This document shows positions 1-14,269 of a DNA stretch of 64,000 nucleotides, piece after piece. The notes under the pieces were generated by a model. It had not been told where the DNA came from. It did no database searches and was given only the letters and a program-made list of their open reading frames with translations. The translations under genes were made by a program, and so were the position numbers. This DNA comes from Citrus sinensis (Eukaryota; Streptophyta; Magnoliopsida; Sapindales; Rutaceae), in contig NC_068559.1 of assembly GCF_022201045.2 (NCBI RefSeq), forward strand, positions 4,686,501 through 4,750,500, in the 5' to 3' direction. Position 1 is the first letter of the stretch; the number at the start of each line of letters is the position of its first letter.

Positions 1-3000
1 AACCAATTCACGCCCACAACGCAAACAGACAACACAAAAAGAAAATATTATCTTTTTGCACCCCTCATCCCCCCCCAAACCCCCCCCCCCCCCCCCACCC
101 CAAAAAAAAATCAATGGAATGGAAAATAAATCTAAATTAATATGTGGGCCCTCATGTACAGTCCGATTTCTCTGTGCCGCCGACAGATGGTGCATGTCCC
201 TTTCCATCGGCATACAAGTGGACAAAATCTATATTATTTTGCTTGCCACCGGCTGCACTCAAATATTTTTTTTTCAATTTACTTTTTTTATTTTATTTTT
301 CACAACCAATATATTTTTATCGAATTAAAATTAATCTACAACTTATCTTATCCTATCTTAAGATTTTACATAACTAAATTCATAAAGCGTGATGATTTTC
401 AAAAGTTAAAAAGAAAAATTTAGTAGTCGACACTCTTTTATTATATATTTTTTTTAGATTGATGTTTTACATTATAAACACGTAGTCATAGGTCAGTTAT
501 TCAAATTCGATAATAATTTATAAGGATTTTGCTATGTTATATGTACACAATCCACAAGAACCACATAGTTATGTGAGTCCGATAATTTATGTAGTTTTTA
601 TAAATAGTATATGTTACATTACATGTAACATAGGGACTCCCAATTTATAATGAAAATTATTTTAACCCAAAAATAACGGAGGATGAATTGGAAAGGCCAG
701 ATTTGTCGTATTGGGGCCCTCGATATAATCGCAACCGTTGTTAGTCACGGACAAAACCGAGCAGTCAATTTAAGCACCGCCGGTTCTGATTCCATCAGAT
801 CACTGGTTCAACCAAACCGGGCACCCCTCAGTTTGACAGCTACGGGACAAGTCCCTCAAGCCTTTTGTCGTGTTTTTCCGTCACGGGGCACTCCGTAAGA
901 AGCTTCCACGTGTCGTGAAGGTATGTCGTTTGATTGTTATTGGCCCCCACCTACTGTGAGATTCTCGTCGGTTAAAATGATGGCAATGTGACGCGTGGGA
1001 GCCCCAAGGCCCGGGCCCCACCACGAATCTCTGTCTTTACTTGCGGCCGTGGGTTCGGAAGATACAACAACTTACGTGGCATGGCTTGGTAAATAATTTT
1101 CAAATATTTTATATGGATGCAAACACCTAATAATAATAATTGTTATTCATATCTTTAACTCAAATTAAAATTAAAATTAAATGATTAAGAACGTCTAAAA
1201 AAAAGGTCTTAATACATACATAATACATATATTTAACTCAAAAATCTTCCTTTTTATTATTTTGTGGACTATAAATATTATAAATTTACACGGATATGAA
1301 TAATAGAATGTGATTGATATGTGACTCACATATCATAAAAACACATCTATCTTAAATGGAAGTAAAAATTTAATCCGATATCTAAAGTACAAAGGTTGAA
1401 TTATATATTAACCCTCCTCCAAACAAGGAGTTGTCATATCTGATGATGGTAAGTTCAGAAAAATATGAAAAGAAAGAAGAAAAGGGTGTGTTGACGATAA
1501 ATGGATCTAATGATAACAATTGCTCAATGCCCCACCTGCCATGAATGAAGAAAGGAATTTAATGATGAGAAGTTTTACTATACCCACAACATTTTATTCT
1601 AATATGCCACCTATTATTTGCTCCTGCCCAACCCGCCACTGCTTTTCTCTTTTCTTTTCTTTTTTTTTTCTTTTTTTCTCTCTTCCAGCTAACACCTTTA
1701 CATATTTTCTATAAAATGTAACTTAGGAGCTCTCTTAAGTTAAAAAAAAAAAAAAAGCAACATCAAAAGTCTAAAATAACACTATAAATAGAACTGATAT
1801 AAATTAGTTTCAATAATAATCTGATTTGTAAAAATATCCGTTATAATTTTATGTAATATAAGTTAGTATTTTTGAACAATAATTTCATATAATAATAATA
1901 ATAATAACACTATAAATATCGTCCAACATCGATCAAGACTCCTGCTAAATGAGGGATAAGATGATGAGGTGGGTCAGGCTTGTTGGCGTGTGGTTCGATT
2001 ATTGTTTATTCTTACAAGGAAAAGGGCAAAAAAAAAAAAAAAGAAAGAAAAGAAAAGAAGAATTTGCTTAGATATTGATTTTAACATGTCAACGCATGCA
2101 TGATGCATATGTGCCCCAGTTTCGTCAAGACACCTAATAATCATTCATGATTTGATCCGAACAACACACCGTAGAAATTTTAAAAAAGCTCTTAAAACTT
2201 TTTATATAGGTTAAATGATAATAACTTAACATGGTAAACAAAACAAGTTCATTTGACTTTATTCCATTTTCTATACTGTAAAGATTCTCTGTCTCTTGAT
2301 GTGAAATCGATTCTCATCTCCTCTCTCCTCAGTAATATCTGAGGTAGATGGATCTTCTTCATTACTGACCATTTTTTTTTTATTTTCATTTAAGGACTTG
2401 CATTCGTGGCTAATAATTTTTATACTATAATTAAATTATGAAGAAAGAAAAGAAGATTCAGTATGCAAAGAGTTTCTCTTTAAGGAGTTAACCCTACAAC
2501 ATATACATGGGTGGGCATTCATTTTCTCTTTAAGCATGCATGCATGCATGCTTGCTCGCATGAGGAGTGAGTTAGGAGATAAAAACAAAAAAAAAGAAAA
2601 AAGGATATTTTGATTAAAGAAAACACAAAATGGGTACTGCAAGTTGGAAAAGTTAATAATTCTGCTGGCATGGATCTACCAAAAAAGGTTTAGGAGGCAA
2701 AGGAACATTGGTAGCTCCAAAACGGGGCAGTTTTGAACGGTTGAAAATGAATGCTTTAAATGCTGTCTTTAATTAAATTGGATTGAATTAAACGAAGTTG
2801 ACTGACTCGGTACAATTGAAATTTGCTCCTGGCTGTGGAATTTCACTTCAATCTTCGTTTTCTGAGGAGACCACCCCCAAGACATTGCATTAAATTTGCA
2901 GCCACATGAAATTTTTTTTTTTTGTTGAATCAAATTAATTAAAATGGGGACATTAATTGCAACATGTGTTGAAACCATGGCTTGGGCCTGCTTACATGCC

Positions 3001-4146
3001 GCTCTGGTGGCCACGGCCGGCGCCCTCGCTTGAGCTATTATGTCTTTTGCCTTTAAGTTCAAATGTGCAATTATTATCACGTCTGCCTCATTTATCTTTG
3101 TTTATTTTTATTTTTTTTAACTTCAGCATCTGAGTTAAAGATCCGTGGCTAGCTACATTAAATGTTAACTCTTCAAGTGTTAAATTTGTGTTGCAAGTGG
3201 TACAAAAGTTTATTAAACAGAAGAAGAGCCAGGGAGGGTACATTTTTTTTTTCTTTTTTAATCTTGAGGCAAAGGATATCATCAGCGACTAAAGATCGTG
3301 TTCTAAGTTCGGGCTCAATGGCCCATTTTTGTGTTAATAATTTTTGCGGATTCTATTACGACTTGGAGTTGAGGTCCAAATCTGATAAAGAGTCTAGGTC
3401 TGTTGACACCCCTTCAATAGCCCGCAAAACCCTAATCTTGAATTGGAAAGCAACAATAGACGTCTCAAAATTTAATTTCTGTGTGAATTAATGACATTAT
3501 CCCATCCCCCCCCCCCCCCCCGCAAGGTAATTTGAAATGACATTTTAGGATAAAATTTTAGGATGTTTAGTGCTACTCTTATGTATTTATTAGTTACTCA
3601 TTAGAGAAAATTACATATAAAGTTAAGTATTAATCAAATCAAATTAAAACCCTCTCGTCTTTCTATTGGAATCGTTTTACCACAAATTGTAAAGAGATTT
3701 TGGTAAGTGATTGTAACAGAGATATTTACCAAATTGGTATTTTATAAAGTGGGTGTCAAAAGCACCAGTGCATTCATTCCTCAATCAACGGAAAAATGTT
3801 GGTTTGTATCTAGATTACCACTATTGAAACCCCACCCACTATCTATCAAGACCCTACTTGATTTTACATTACGCGCATATACAACCACCAACAAATCTTT
3901 GCTCATCCACATTATTTTCATTGTAAGTTTTTTCTTTCCCCCCCCCCCCCCCCCCCCCCTTAATTACGCTGATAGTTACAATCAAAAGCTACCAGAACCT
4001 TCAAAATCAATTTGGTGGTGGTGTCATATGGTGCTGTTCAAATGTATTGGCCCATCACGAGTCAAATCTATTTTCAAGTATTTAAAAGAAAATCAACCTC
4101 CGCAATGCACATGAGCAGAGGGGAAAATGAGATGATTCACCACTAA
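1..4146. other. AT-rich intergenic region with poly-C runs
   Basis: I see no supportable gene here. Open frames are low-complexity or lack family features. Visible structure: C runs at about 80-96 (17 C), 3506-3521 (16 C) and 3938-3959 (22 C); a GC-rich island at about 680-1080 listed separately; and an alternating GCATGC run at 2534-2551, which is a stack of RY (CATGCA) motifs. Any gene the island serves would lie left of the window. Confidence 0.6.
680..1080. promoter_or_regulatory. GC-rich island with G-box, possible promoter
   Basis: A block of about 400 bp with far higher GC than its surroundings. It contains a perfect G-box CACGTG at 907-912 and another ACGT core near 1073. Plant promoters often look like this next to AT-rich DNA. 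No coding region flanks it inside the window, so it could belong to a gene reading left off the edge. The single open frame across it (683-898) matches no family I know. Confidence 0.3.
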
Positions 4147-4539
4147 GTGCCTATTTGACATGACTTATCTAAGTGCTTATTTAATCCCATAAGCTCTTAT
4201 CATAATTTTTATTTTTTTTTAGTAGAGCTTTTAGAACTTAAATAAACTATTTTGTCTCTACTAGCAAAAGTTTAAATTTTGGGCTTTCAGGAGTAGAGGT
4301 TGAAAAACTTTTTTTAAATGTTAAAATATACAAAATATCCTTTACTTATTTGACAATATTATTTTATTCTTTTCATAACATAATTTAAAAAAACTTGTCT
4401 ATTAAAGTAATTTTATAATTTTTTAATAAAAAGTTTTTATTGAAAACCAAACAATTAAATTTTTTAAGGTAAAATCTCTATTTGTAAAAGATTCACTACT
4501 TAAATAAGTTCTACTTGAAAAGTTATAGCAAACGGAGCC
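4147..4539. mobile_element. Tourist-like MITE candidate (PIF/Harbinger type)
   Basis: A 393-bp AT-rich element flanked by TAA at 4144-4146 and 4540-4542, the 3-bp target duplication typical of PIF/Harbinger MITEs. The left end (starting GTGCCTATTTGACATGACTT) and the inverted right end (starting GGCTCCGTTTGCTATAACTT) can be aligned as imperfect terminal inverted repeats over about 40 bp. No coding capacity. TAA is common in such AT-rich DNA, so the duplication alone is weak; the paired ends are the main evidence. Confidence 0.5.
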
Positions 4540-4542
4540 TAA

Positions 4543-6552
4543 GACATTTTGTGGTTGTCGTTTTTCATCTCTCATAAGTAAGTAATTGATGAACCATTGA
4601 AGGGCAGAAAGATTATTCTTGGGTTCGGCCTAAAGAAATATGCTTGGACCCGCAAGAGCCCAGTTAGTTAGTTGTTTCTAAATGCCCAATAGCAGAGAGT
4701 TCTGGTACAAAAGGCTCTTTTTTAAGCCATTTTGATTTGAGTAAGAAACAAGAATTGGTCATTCTATTTTGTAATTATTTCATTGAAACTAATAAAAGAA
4801 ACATTTCATTTTCAAAACCGCTATGAAGCTTTTTCACCAAGAAGCCATGTTTAAGTACTTCCTACAAAATCACACGTGAATGCACGTTAGGTGAGAGAGA
4901 CCCAATGAAATGAGTACTTCTCTAGAAGAAATTCACAGTCCTTGGATATTCATTAGAGTGAGTAACAGACAAGATTTTATGGTCGCATATTAAAAAAAAG
5001 AAAGAAAAAGAAAAAAACCCACCAAAACATTAATAAAATAAAATAAAACTTCAATACTAAGAAAACCCAACCATCCATTGTTTTTCATATGGGTTTTGCT
5101 TGTGGAGTTTTGAGGCTGGTAGATTTGACGAGAAGTTAAACCATTCTATAATATGCTTCATAAATATAATCAAAAGGATTCTCGAAAGAAAAAAAATATC
5201 AAGGGTATCCCAAGGTTACCATACCCCACAATGTAAGTATCTCGTATAGTTAAAAAGATAAATAAATAAATGAACAAATGTCAATAATTTTACCGACCAT
5301 CTTATGATGCTCAAGTATCAGAGTTCAAACCCATGAGAAACTGTAGTCGGAAACCTCACATGTGCCTTCAAAAGAACATAATACGTGCCATAAGATTGGA
5401 TGTCTAATCAGTCCTTAACATTATGAAAGTAACTAAATGATTCATTTGATGTGATGGATTGCATTTTATGCACCATAATATTCATTATTATCATTGTTAA
5501 ATATATTCATCATGAAGTTGAAATTTTCCTTTCGATTTGGTAGTGTTTGGTCTGATGGAGACGTGTGGCCTAATGCCCGGTAACAACCTTGATGCCATGA
5601 TTACATTGACTGTTGATTGATTATTTAACAAAATATCGAGTCTGTGTGTGATTTAAGTCATCAACCCGGACAAGCAACTGCTTTTGGATTCCAGTACCAG
5701 CCTGATGAAACTTCGTAGGCCTGCCTATTATTCGGCCTCAAGACCTTTCAAGAAAATATTTGAAGTTAAACTGAGGGTGAGTGAGTACTAAAAAAAAATT
5801 TTCAAATATCTTAAAATTATAGTACTGTGGAGTTTCGAATCTCATTGAGATTAAAGTTAATCACAGTTGGAGTGTAGTTGTTTATAATCGGTTCTGTTGA
5901 TCTATAATTTTATAATTTAGGTTTGAAAATCCATCAATAAGCTTAAGTAGTAGGAGGGGATCGTCCAAATTGCCTTCCTCACTTGAATGTTCTTGCAATT
6001 AACCAACATTCGAATTGATGTCAAGCTGTAAAGGCAGCCAAGAATTATGCGAAAAAGCCAAAAGCAGATTGAATATGAAAGGGAGATTTGAATGTAAAGC
6101 GGCAAACAGCTTTATAAAAAAAAAAAGGTTCTCAAATTGCATTACTCATATCATATCTCAGAATTAATTTTCTACTAACAAATGAACTGCAAAAAGAATT
6201 CCCATGAACAGGAGAAAAGGAAAAAAAGAAAAAGAAAAAGAATGCAAAAAAGAAATTTGAAACACAGACCGGCAAATATACCTAAATGACTTTAGGGACC
6301 TACTCATCACTAAACCCTAAAACTCTACTACCCTTATGCTTTCCTCCTCTTTCTCTAATCCTTCTTCAGTCCTCTCATTACAGTCCTTCACTACTTAGCT
6401 AAAATTTGGTCACCTATTGCTCCTATTCCCCCATTCCATCCCTGTACAAGAAACAAATGAACAAAGAAATGAAATAACAATAAGCAAATAACAAAGACCG
6501 GAAAAGAGATATTCCCGTCAGGGAATGCTGCTCTCTGAGCCGTCTTGATCCC
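4543..6552. other. Intergenic region left of the GATA gene
   Basis: No coding region recognised. The right part (about 6280-6552) probably contains the 3' untranslated region of the GATA factor, which reads leftward and stops at 6553. The rest is unremarkable AT-rich DNA. Confidence 0.5.
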
Positions 6553-8152
6553 TCAAACGTACTCCAGCGCAAGGTGGTTATTGTTTGGAATCAACTCTGG
6601 TGCATCTGTCATCATCGTTTCAGTGCCAGCCACAATTGGCTTCTGGCAATTCTTGTTTCTCATTTCAACAACCTTTTTGTGGGAATTGGAGTGCAAGGAT
6701 GGGACAAATGTCGGGCTAGCAGCAGGCCTGTATTCGGGGAAGAGCCTGCCAGACTTATAGCGAACACCGCATGCATTGCAAAGGGTTTTTGGCCCCATTG
6801 GCCCTGCTCTCCATTGAGGCGTCTTCGTTATCTCGCAATGCATGCATTTCCTAACCGCTTGTGTTGGCCCAACTTCACTAGTCTCATCGGAAACTTTTGG
6901 AACTGACAATTTGATTTTCTTTTTCTTCTTGTGCTCCGGGTTGAATTGCTTTGGTATTTTAATCACAAGGCGAGACTCTGCAAAATTCTCAGAATCAGAT
7001 GAGGCCTTGGGGGCAATTAAGCGATGCTGTGGTTGTGTCTCAGTGACTGAGGAAGTTGGCGACACAAGTTGAACCGGAGGACGGGGATTAAATGTTGCAG
7101 GGCGAGGGCGCTTGCTACGAGCACGCCCGCGCCTCCCAGGGGCCGTAGTCTCAGGGCTTCCCAACACGGTTTTCTCCCCCGAGCAGGAGCTGCTGCTCTC
7201 TAAAACAGAGACCGGGCTGGAGGTCTGAAACTGGTTGTGAGATGAATCGTCCTTGGTGATCGTGGATGACTCTTGTTTGCTCATAGTAAGGCTTCCTCCA
7301 GAGAAGGAATCCTCAACAAAGTTCGAAAGCCACTCAAGCTGAACAATGTCCTCATACTGCATACACAAAACATTATCAGTTCCAGCACAATTTTAAATTT
7401 CTAATAAAAATTATAAACCCAGAAGCTTAAACTAGACTGTCACAATCATAATCAAATTAACCCGAACCCGAACCCGATTGATTTTTTTTTTTTAACTTCT
7501 TTTAAATAATTTCAACAAAACTTATAATGTTAAATTAATGATTGCTGACTTGCTAACAGAATGAAGACAAACAATTGATATGCCACCAAATAACATCTGT
7601 TGATCCGTGTACATGACATATCACACAGCCTTCACTTTCTAAAGTTAACAACATGACCACCCACGTGACAGTGCATATTCATAAATCGACCGACACGAAG
7701 ACAAAGGAATTACCAAAATTACCCTTGATTAAAATTTATCAACTAAAATGACCCCGCATGCATTACACATTAGATTACAAAAATACATTCAATCAATGCG
7801 GTATGCCACGTGGCAGCAATATGCTACAAGATGTGAGGTCATGGTGAGTGAATTCAACGGCTGGGATTCAAAACAAAAAAGGGCCAAAAACAAAAAAAAA
7901 AAAGGAAAAATAAGAGAGGAGTAAACTTACTGGAACAGAGAGCTGGGTGGACAGGTCAGTGGAGCTGTTAGAGAAAACTGAGTCGGACCCGGGTAACGAG
8001 TCGGACTGAGTCGGCCATATGGAGGGGAACGAGTTAGAATCGGCGTTGGGTAGCCCGGCTTCGACATCTTCATTTGGGAAGTCGAGTAAATCGTCTATGT
8101 GATCAAAGAAGCTGCCGCAGTCTATTTCGTCCATGAAGTTTGTTCCAATCAT
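6553..8152 (-). CDS. GATA8: GATA8-like class I GATA zinc-finger transcription factor
   Basis: Two coding exons: 7931-8152 (74 codons) and 6553-7356 (267 codons plus stop), giving 341 aa. The intron starts GTAAGT and ends GCAG, phase 0. The single C-terminal finger is C-x2-C-x18-C-x2-C (Cys245, 248, 267, 270), the plant class I spacing, followed by the conserved basic tail containing GVRYKSGRLFPEYRPAASPT. The N-terminus (MIGTNFMDEIDCGSFFDHID) and an acidic and Ser-rich middle resemble Arabidopsis GATA8 more than other family A members; this rests on memory of the family. A basic stretch (GRRGRARSKRPRP) and a run of five Lys upstream of the finger are likely nuclear localisation signals. Role: nuclear DNA-binding regulator of GATA motifs; in Arabidopsis the GATA8 class has been linked to seed germination. 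ATG 8152 is the first in-frame Met. Confidence 0.9.
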
Positions 8153-8256
8153 GTTTGAGTTTGATAATTAAAATTTTCCTGAGAAAGTGACGGAAACAAA
8201 AGAAAAAAAAAATGAGCCCAAAAGAAACCCAAAGAGGAATTTTGATTCTGCTGTGA

Positions 8257-8266
8257 ATTTATATAT
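8257..8266 (-). promoter_or_regulatory. TATA box for the GATA8-like gene
   Basis: On the minus strand the sequence reads ATATATAAAT about 105-115 bp upstream of the ATG at 8152. That would place the transcription start near 8230 and give a 5' leader of about 75 nt. A purine-rich block on the minus strand at about 8730-9300 could hold an alternative upstream start or a leader intron; I cannot decide from sequence alone. Confidence 0.45.
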
Positions 8267-11200
8267 GTGTAGAAGAAGAAAGTGGACAAAGCCAATGTGT
8301 TAATATTTAAATATAATGCAAGCCAAGCGAAGAAGCCAGCTCACGAGCCGCGTGGCGCATGTTAGCAAATGCAATTATTTAACATAGGCTTTGGTTGTAA
8401 AAATTCAAATTCTTTTATGGGGGACCGATAAATGTTCGAAATTTAAATACTTTTTTGTAATTATCTAGAAGGAAAGAAATAAAAAGAGAGCCGAAATTTG
8501 ATTTCTCTTTTTCTTTTTCCTTTTTACTTTTTCTATTTTTTTAAAATTCTCATACATATTTCTGTGTGCGCGGAATGTGGCGTAATTCACCGCAAGCGTA
8601 CTTTAGCAGGAAAGGCGCAGTTTTCTAGATAAACTCAAGGTTGGGACACTTCGCAAAATGGCAGTGGGTTTATTTTCCAAAACTGGGCATTATTTTATTT
8701 CATATGATTTTGAAAAATAGGAGGTGGAGTTTGAATATTTTTTTTTCTTTTCTTTTCTTTATGTTAGAAGAAAATTGAAAAAAAAAAAGAAAGAAAGAAG
8801 CAAAACCTCGTGGAGTTGGCGGCAGAGAAAGAGAGCGAGAGCTGAATTTGAAGTGAAAACCTGCAGAGAAAGAGAAATTAATCAAATGAAATCGTAAAAC
8901 GGTTTCCGGAAAATGAAATCGTAAAACGGCCGAATTGAGAGAAGAAATTTCTCCACTGCCGACACAATTTGTCGTGAAATTTTTTTTTGAGAATACATTT
9001 CTGGAATCCAATCAAAACAGGAAAAGCGCAGCAAAACAAACCTTGAGAAAAGAGGGAAGAAATGCGAGTGAAGTGGAGTGTTGTGTGTGTGTATTGAGGA
9101 TTGAAGGAGAGTTGTATTGATTTTGAGTGAAGAGTTAAGAGTGGGGGGAAATGGAAATGAAGAGAATGGGGAGAGAGCTAAAAAGAAGAAGGGGAAGGTA
9201 GGTGAGGCTCCTCCTTCAGTGCTAGCTGTCTTTTACTATCCCTTCACTGTCTTGATGTTGAAGTTTTCTCTCCATCTCTCTCTCTCTCTTCCCCCACCTC
9301 CCCTTGGGTCCCACCTCACAATCCCACCTTCTTTTCAATTCCCTTCTCCCTCAATTTTCTTTTTTAAAATTTTTATTCAAAAGTAAAAAAAAGATAAATA
9401 TATCTCTTTCAATTCTCACGGGTTTCCAATTTTTCACCGCTCCCAGCCTCAGCAGCTCGTGGGTTTATTCAGTTTTCAATAAAACTTTTTTTTTTAAAAA
9501 AAACAATAATAAAAATAATAAAGAAAATTTCAAGTGGCGAAAGGAGGGAATGTTAAATTAAAATTGAATATATGGTGTCTTTATATATCAACGAAAATAT
9601 TAATAAATTATTTCAAACATTTATATATTCCTAGTTTAAACAAAATAAAAGTGAAAGATTTGCTTACCTCTTTTTTTTTTTTAATATGTAATTTTACTTT
9701 TTTTTTTTTTTTCTATTGGCCGAACACAGTCAAATTGTATCTGACTGATGATAAGAAGAAGAAGAAGTGTCTTGGGTTTTGTAACTTCGAAGACTGTGGG
9801 GGCACAAACAAGTGAACGGATTACGTCCATTTTATATTCATGCCTCTGGGGCTTTTGTGTCAGCTTTTTACCGCCGTTGTTTCAGACACACACACACCCC
9901 AGTTTTTTTATTTTTTTTATTTTTTTCCCCAATTTTTACATTTTTCTTCCAATTTAATCCAAAAGTCAGAACCAGTAATCGACCACCTTTCCTTCTGCAG
10001 GCGCGTGTTCGACACGGTTAAGAAAAATCCACCCGCGTCCCCGCGGAGGAGCTTCGTCAAAAATGTCTTTCAAGTTACGCAATCGAACAAGAATTACGCC
10101 CGCCGCCACGATTTATTTTCTTTGTTCATACCATTTTATGCGTGAAACAAATTCTTAATTTTTTAAATTCACGTTCTTCAAAATCAGTCAATTTAATAAT
10201 AATCCTAAATCAATGGCGCAATCTCGATTTAACGAATTTTCAAAAATATTCAATTTCCTTGACCACTTAATTAAAATTCTCTTCCGTTCATAATTTGTAT
10301 AACTAAACCAAAAAAATAAAATAAATTCAATTAATTAGCCTTATTCAAAGATTCATAATTAAAAGCGTAGATATAATGTAAACTGATTTGATAATATTCC
10401 TGCTTTCTAAGTAAGTCAACAACAGTCAATAAATTATGATCATCTAAACAGTACTTATAGTGTGAAAACTATATCTTTGAGTTACTTTAGTCACAACTAA
10501 ATTATAAACTCATGTTTAACAAGTTAATCAATTATATGCTTATGACTTGAGGTTTCTTTCATATATATTTTTTTAAATGATTATTTTTTTTTTGAAAAAT
10601 GAAGACAAAAACACAAAATTTGTATAAATTGGTAGGGCTTTGCGTGAAACTTGAAAATTGTCGAACTTTCAAAACTTTTGACGCGTTTTGAAATACAAAA
10701 AGAAAGTTACAGCGTTAAGTGGGGGCCGCATTCGCAAATGGAAGATACGTATTGTATAGTTGTCACCGCGTACGCTTTTTTTTTAATCATCACAAGTCAA
10801 AAACTGCGTCGTTTGTTTGTTTTGGCTTCATAACGGAACCTTCTTTTGGCTTTTGCCGTGAAACGATTCTTTTTTTTTTTTTTCAATTTGACAATATTAA
10901 CTAACGATAAAAATTTAATTTCGTTAATGTTATTTTTTAAATAATGGAACTTTTTATCAGACAAAACAAAAGAATTCGAATGCTTGTATACATAGTACGG
11001 GAAACTGTTCTGTACTCAACCCCGAGTGCATACCCGGTGGTGATTTTCAGCCAATCAAATACACGACTGGTTGATTGATCTACTCATTAATTTGCTTACG
11101 TTGGTCCCCACGTAACTTTTTGAATGGCCGTGATTTAATTTTTTTACATTATAAAATCTTTACTTTGTGGTTAAATACATGAGGTGTGAATAAAAATGTG

Positions 11201-14029
11201 GGTCCTTTTTCCCAATCATAGAGCCACTGTCCCACTTATGCCTAGCATCATATCGTTTTTTGGCTTTCATTTTGTAAGTTGTGACGGTGAAGTAAGAGAT
11301 TTATAGCCAAGTACTCTGAGTTAGACCAAGTTCAACCAAAAAAGTAAATTACATTTAATTATCGGCAAATGCCTTTTTATACAGATAAGTATCTCTTATT
11401 AGACCAAATTCATTTGTAACTTTGAAGTAAGCTAGGCACAAATCTTCTTCTATACTTATGTCGTACATACAACCATCTTATAACATGTATATATATATAT
11501 ATATGTATTTTTTCTATACGTGTCTAGATTTTATGGATAGATTATAAACACTTAAAATTTTCATATAAAGTTGATTGATCCCAAAAAAATTCAATCATCC
11601 TTAGGCCCTAATTGGTGGTATGGTTAGGTAATTTAAAAATTAGAGCACTAAAGTATCTGATAAATATCTATTGGTGTGATTTAAAAACTATAAGTTGACT
11701 TGATCTAACATTCACACGATAGAAAACAAATGACATAGTTATTGCTCTTGTCAAAATTTTTATTTAAAAGTCATATTTATTGTAAGTTAATAATTTTTTT
11801 TATCTAATAGTTCATACAACAATTGTGAATTTTAAATCACAATATCTCAACATCAAAGATGACCTTAATACTGAAGAATTTTGCCTTTTGTGGGTTTTTT
11901 CGCTGGTTTGAGGCTGATGAGCTGAGCCATACAAAGCAACATTGCATTTGAAAATTTTCCTTTTTGTGGGTTTTTTCGCTGGTTTAAGACTGATGAGCCG
12001 AGCCATATAAAGCAACATGCATATCTAAGTTCTGGGCAAGTGTGTTCAAAAATGGTTAAAGTAATTAATTTTATAAAATGGAGATGAAAAAAAAAAGGTT
12101 AGCAAAAGCGATTGCACACCAGCAGCCATGTTTGGTTTTAGACAAGGAGAAATGATGAGTCTCACTCACATACCCCCAAATCCCCTTCCCCTCTCTTTTA
12201 ATTAACTTGAGTTGTACTCTTTGCATCAATCCCTTCTAAAATACGCAGACTCTCCAAATAAATAAATGAAAAGTAAAATAAAGGGGGAAAAAAAATCTAA
12301 AATTGAAAGTGGTCTCGGTTTCATTTCATTTCTTTCTTCCTTTTTTTTTTTTTTTAATAGATATAACTTGAGTTGCACTCTTTGAATCACTTCCTTGTAG
12401 AAAACTCATCCTTTGCAAAAGCACTTTTGGTGAAAACCCATTTACGTGCTAGGGTTTTTGTTTTCAAGTGTTCGGCTCCATGCATTACTACTACTACTAC
12501 TACTGGGGTGGGATGGTACCCATATTGAGACAAATTCAATTTGTCTCAAATAATTAATGGAGGTGTCAAATGTTAGCTATTTTTCTATTTTTCTTTTTTA
12601 AGTTGATGCGTGCATGAAAATTTCAAATGGTTGACCAATTTTTAATACACTTTTACTCTCTTCGTGTATCACCACTACTTTTTAATCAAAATACTTTCGA
12701 AAAATGTACAAATACTATGTACTTGTACGTGTTACACTTACTATACTTAGTATTAGCTACTGATTTAATAAATGATACGCTTTATTGTTGATATAGTCTC
12801 CACATAAATATAAAATGGGAACTTATTAATTTTTTTTTTTTTAAATTTCTTTCCTTCAAAGTTAAGGAGAGGAAAGGTATATATTGAGTCTATCATTGTT
12901 GAGCAAACGTCTTGCAATCATGTATATACACGTGTCAAACCTATATGTACATAGAATATAGTCTTGTGTTTAGTTTAGTTCGATCAGCAAATCTCATATA
13001 ATAAAAATTAATTATAACAAAAACTAGCACCGACACATTGCAAAATGAAATCCATGTAATGGGTACTCGTCGGTTGTCAATTTTGGATTTTATAATTCTG
13101 TTTATATCTGGGGCCTCGACAAGCCCGTACATATGATTGTGAATATAAACATCTTTGAATCAAGAATATTTTGGTGCATAATATCAAAACTGGTCATTGT
13201 TAAAAATGGAAAAAAAAATATTTTTTCATTACTTAGAATAATACTAATTATTTCAACTAATCCACATCAACCATGTGTCGGTAAGGAAAATGTGGTCATG
13301 TGCATTATTTAAGTGAAATTGGCACATGGGTATGTGTCCTATATTGGGGGGGGGCTGGGGATACAAGATTTAAATGAAAATTGTGAGTATGATCAATCAA
13401 AAGCACTTATTAGGACCTCAGTTTTGTTCAATAATGTGTACTAAATAACGTCATTGTAGCTTTAGTTAGTGGCAAATCCCCTTTAATTAGAAATTGACTT
13501 CCTAGATTTTCACTGTCATATAATCAATGCTTTGAAAAATTCATTTGGTATTTGTTGTTAATAATACACTAAATTGATTAATTCAAACACTTAACAATTC
13601 TAAGCTCACAAATTTTAAGTGTCTGGTTGGTCACTCACTGTCCTCTAACTAAGCATTGTATCTCACATTTTGGTTGTCACGTACATGTGAGGTTGATGAA
13701 GGTAATGACATATAACCTTCCTATATATTTATTATATTTTTACACCAAATACCTCTTGATTTTTCGAAATTAACTAAAAAAATTATTTGAAATTCATAAG
13801 ATATCATCATGAGTCTCTTTCAATTTTGATAAAAATTCAGGAGAAAAGAGAAAAGACTAACAGCATTAGAAGTGATTTCATACACCTTAATAACATTTTA
13901 TAAATTTATGAAATCGTCAAGAGTAGAGTAGTCTCAGATGTAGACGTTCTTATTTTAATATCATCCAAACAAATTTAAAAGGAAAAAAAATTAATGCAAT
14001 AAAAAGATAAAAATATTACATTACATTAA
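8267..14029. other. Gene-poor intergenic region
   Basis: No coding region I can support. Seen in it: a CT-microsatellite and pyrimidine-rich block at about 9265-9300, long T runs, an alternating TA run near 11483-11504, a 74-75 bp tandem duplication at 11876-12019 and an ACT microsatellite near 12487-12503. Open frames here are low-complexity. Confidence 0.6.
11876..12019. repeat. Tandem duplication, about 74-75 bp x 2
   Basis: Two adjacent copies. Both carry the string TTTTGTGGGTTTTTTCGCTG followed by similar text ending in AAAGCAACAT; unit 1 begins at about 11876 and unit 2 at about 11950. They differ by a few substitutions and a one-base T-run change. Function unknown; probably replication slippage. 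Confidence 0.75.
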
Positions 14030-14204
14030 GAGTAATGATATAGTTATAAATTATTGTACAAACTGATGTGGCATGATAAGATTGGTTGAATTAAATATCA
14101 CTTGACTCACATAATTTATTTTTATTATTTTATATTTTTATTTAACCAATGAATTAATAACACGTCAATTTATACAAAATAAATTTGTACCTCTATCATC
14201 ACTC
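14030..14204. mobile_element. Mutator-type MITE, family 1, copy 1
   Basis: A 175-bp non-coding element with terminal inverted repeats beginning GAGTAATGATA. It is flanked by a perfect 9-bp target duplication TTACATTAA (14021-14029 and 14205-14213). Nine-bp duplications are the hallmark of Mutator-like transposition. Two further copies lie at 16415-16601 and 36656-36857. This copy is the most diverged in its ends. Confidence 0.85.
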
Positions 14205-14269
14205 TTACATTAAACATGTATTTTAAAATCAATGGATGCCCGCAACTTAACAATACTCTCCAAGGTAGT

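Noticed and set aside
56..328. Proline-rich 90-residue frame
   Set aside because: Produced by the poly-C tract; start and context do not look genic.
2769..3080. 103-residue minus-strand frame and a short plus-strand frame over a GC-rich patch near 2990-3035
   Set aside because: No recognisable domain, no promoter or splice context.
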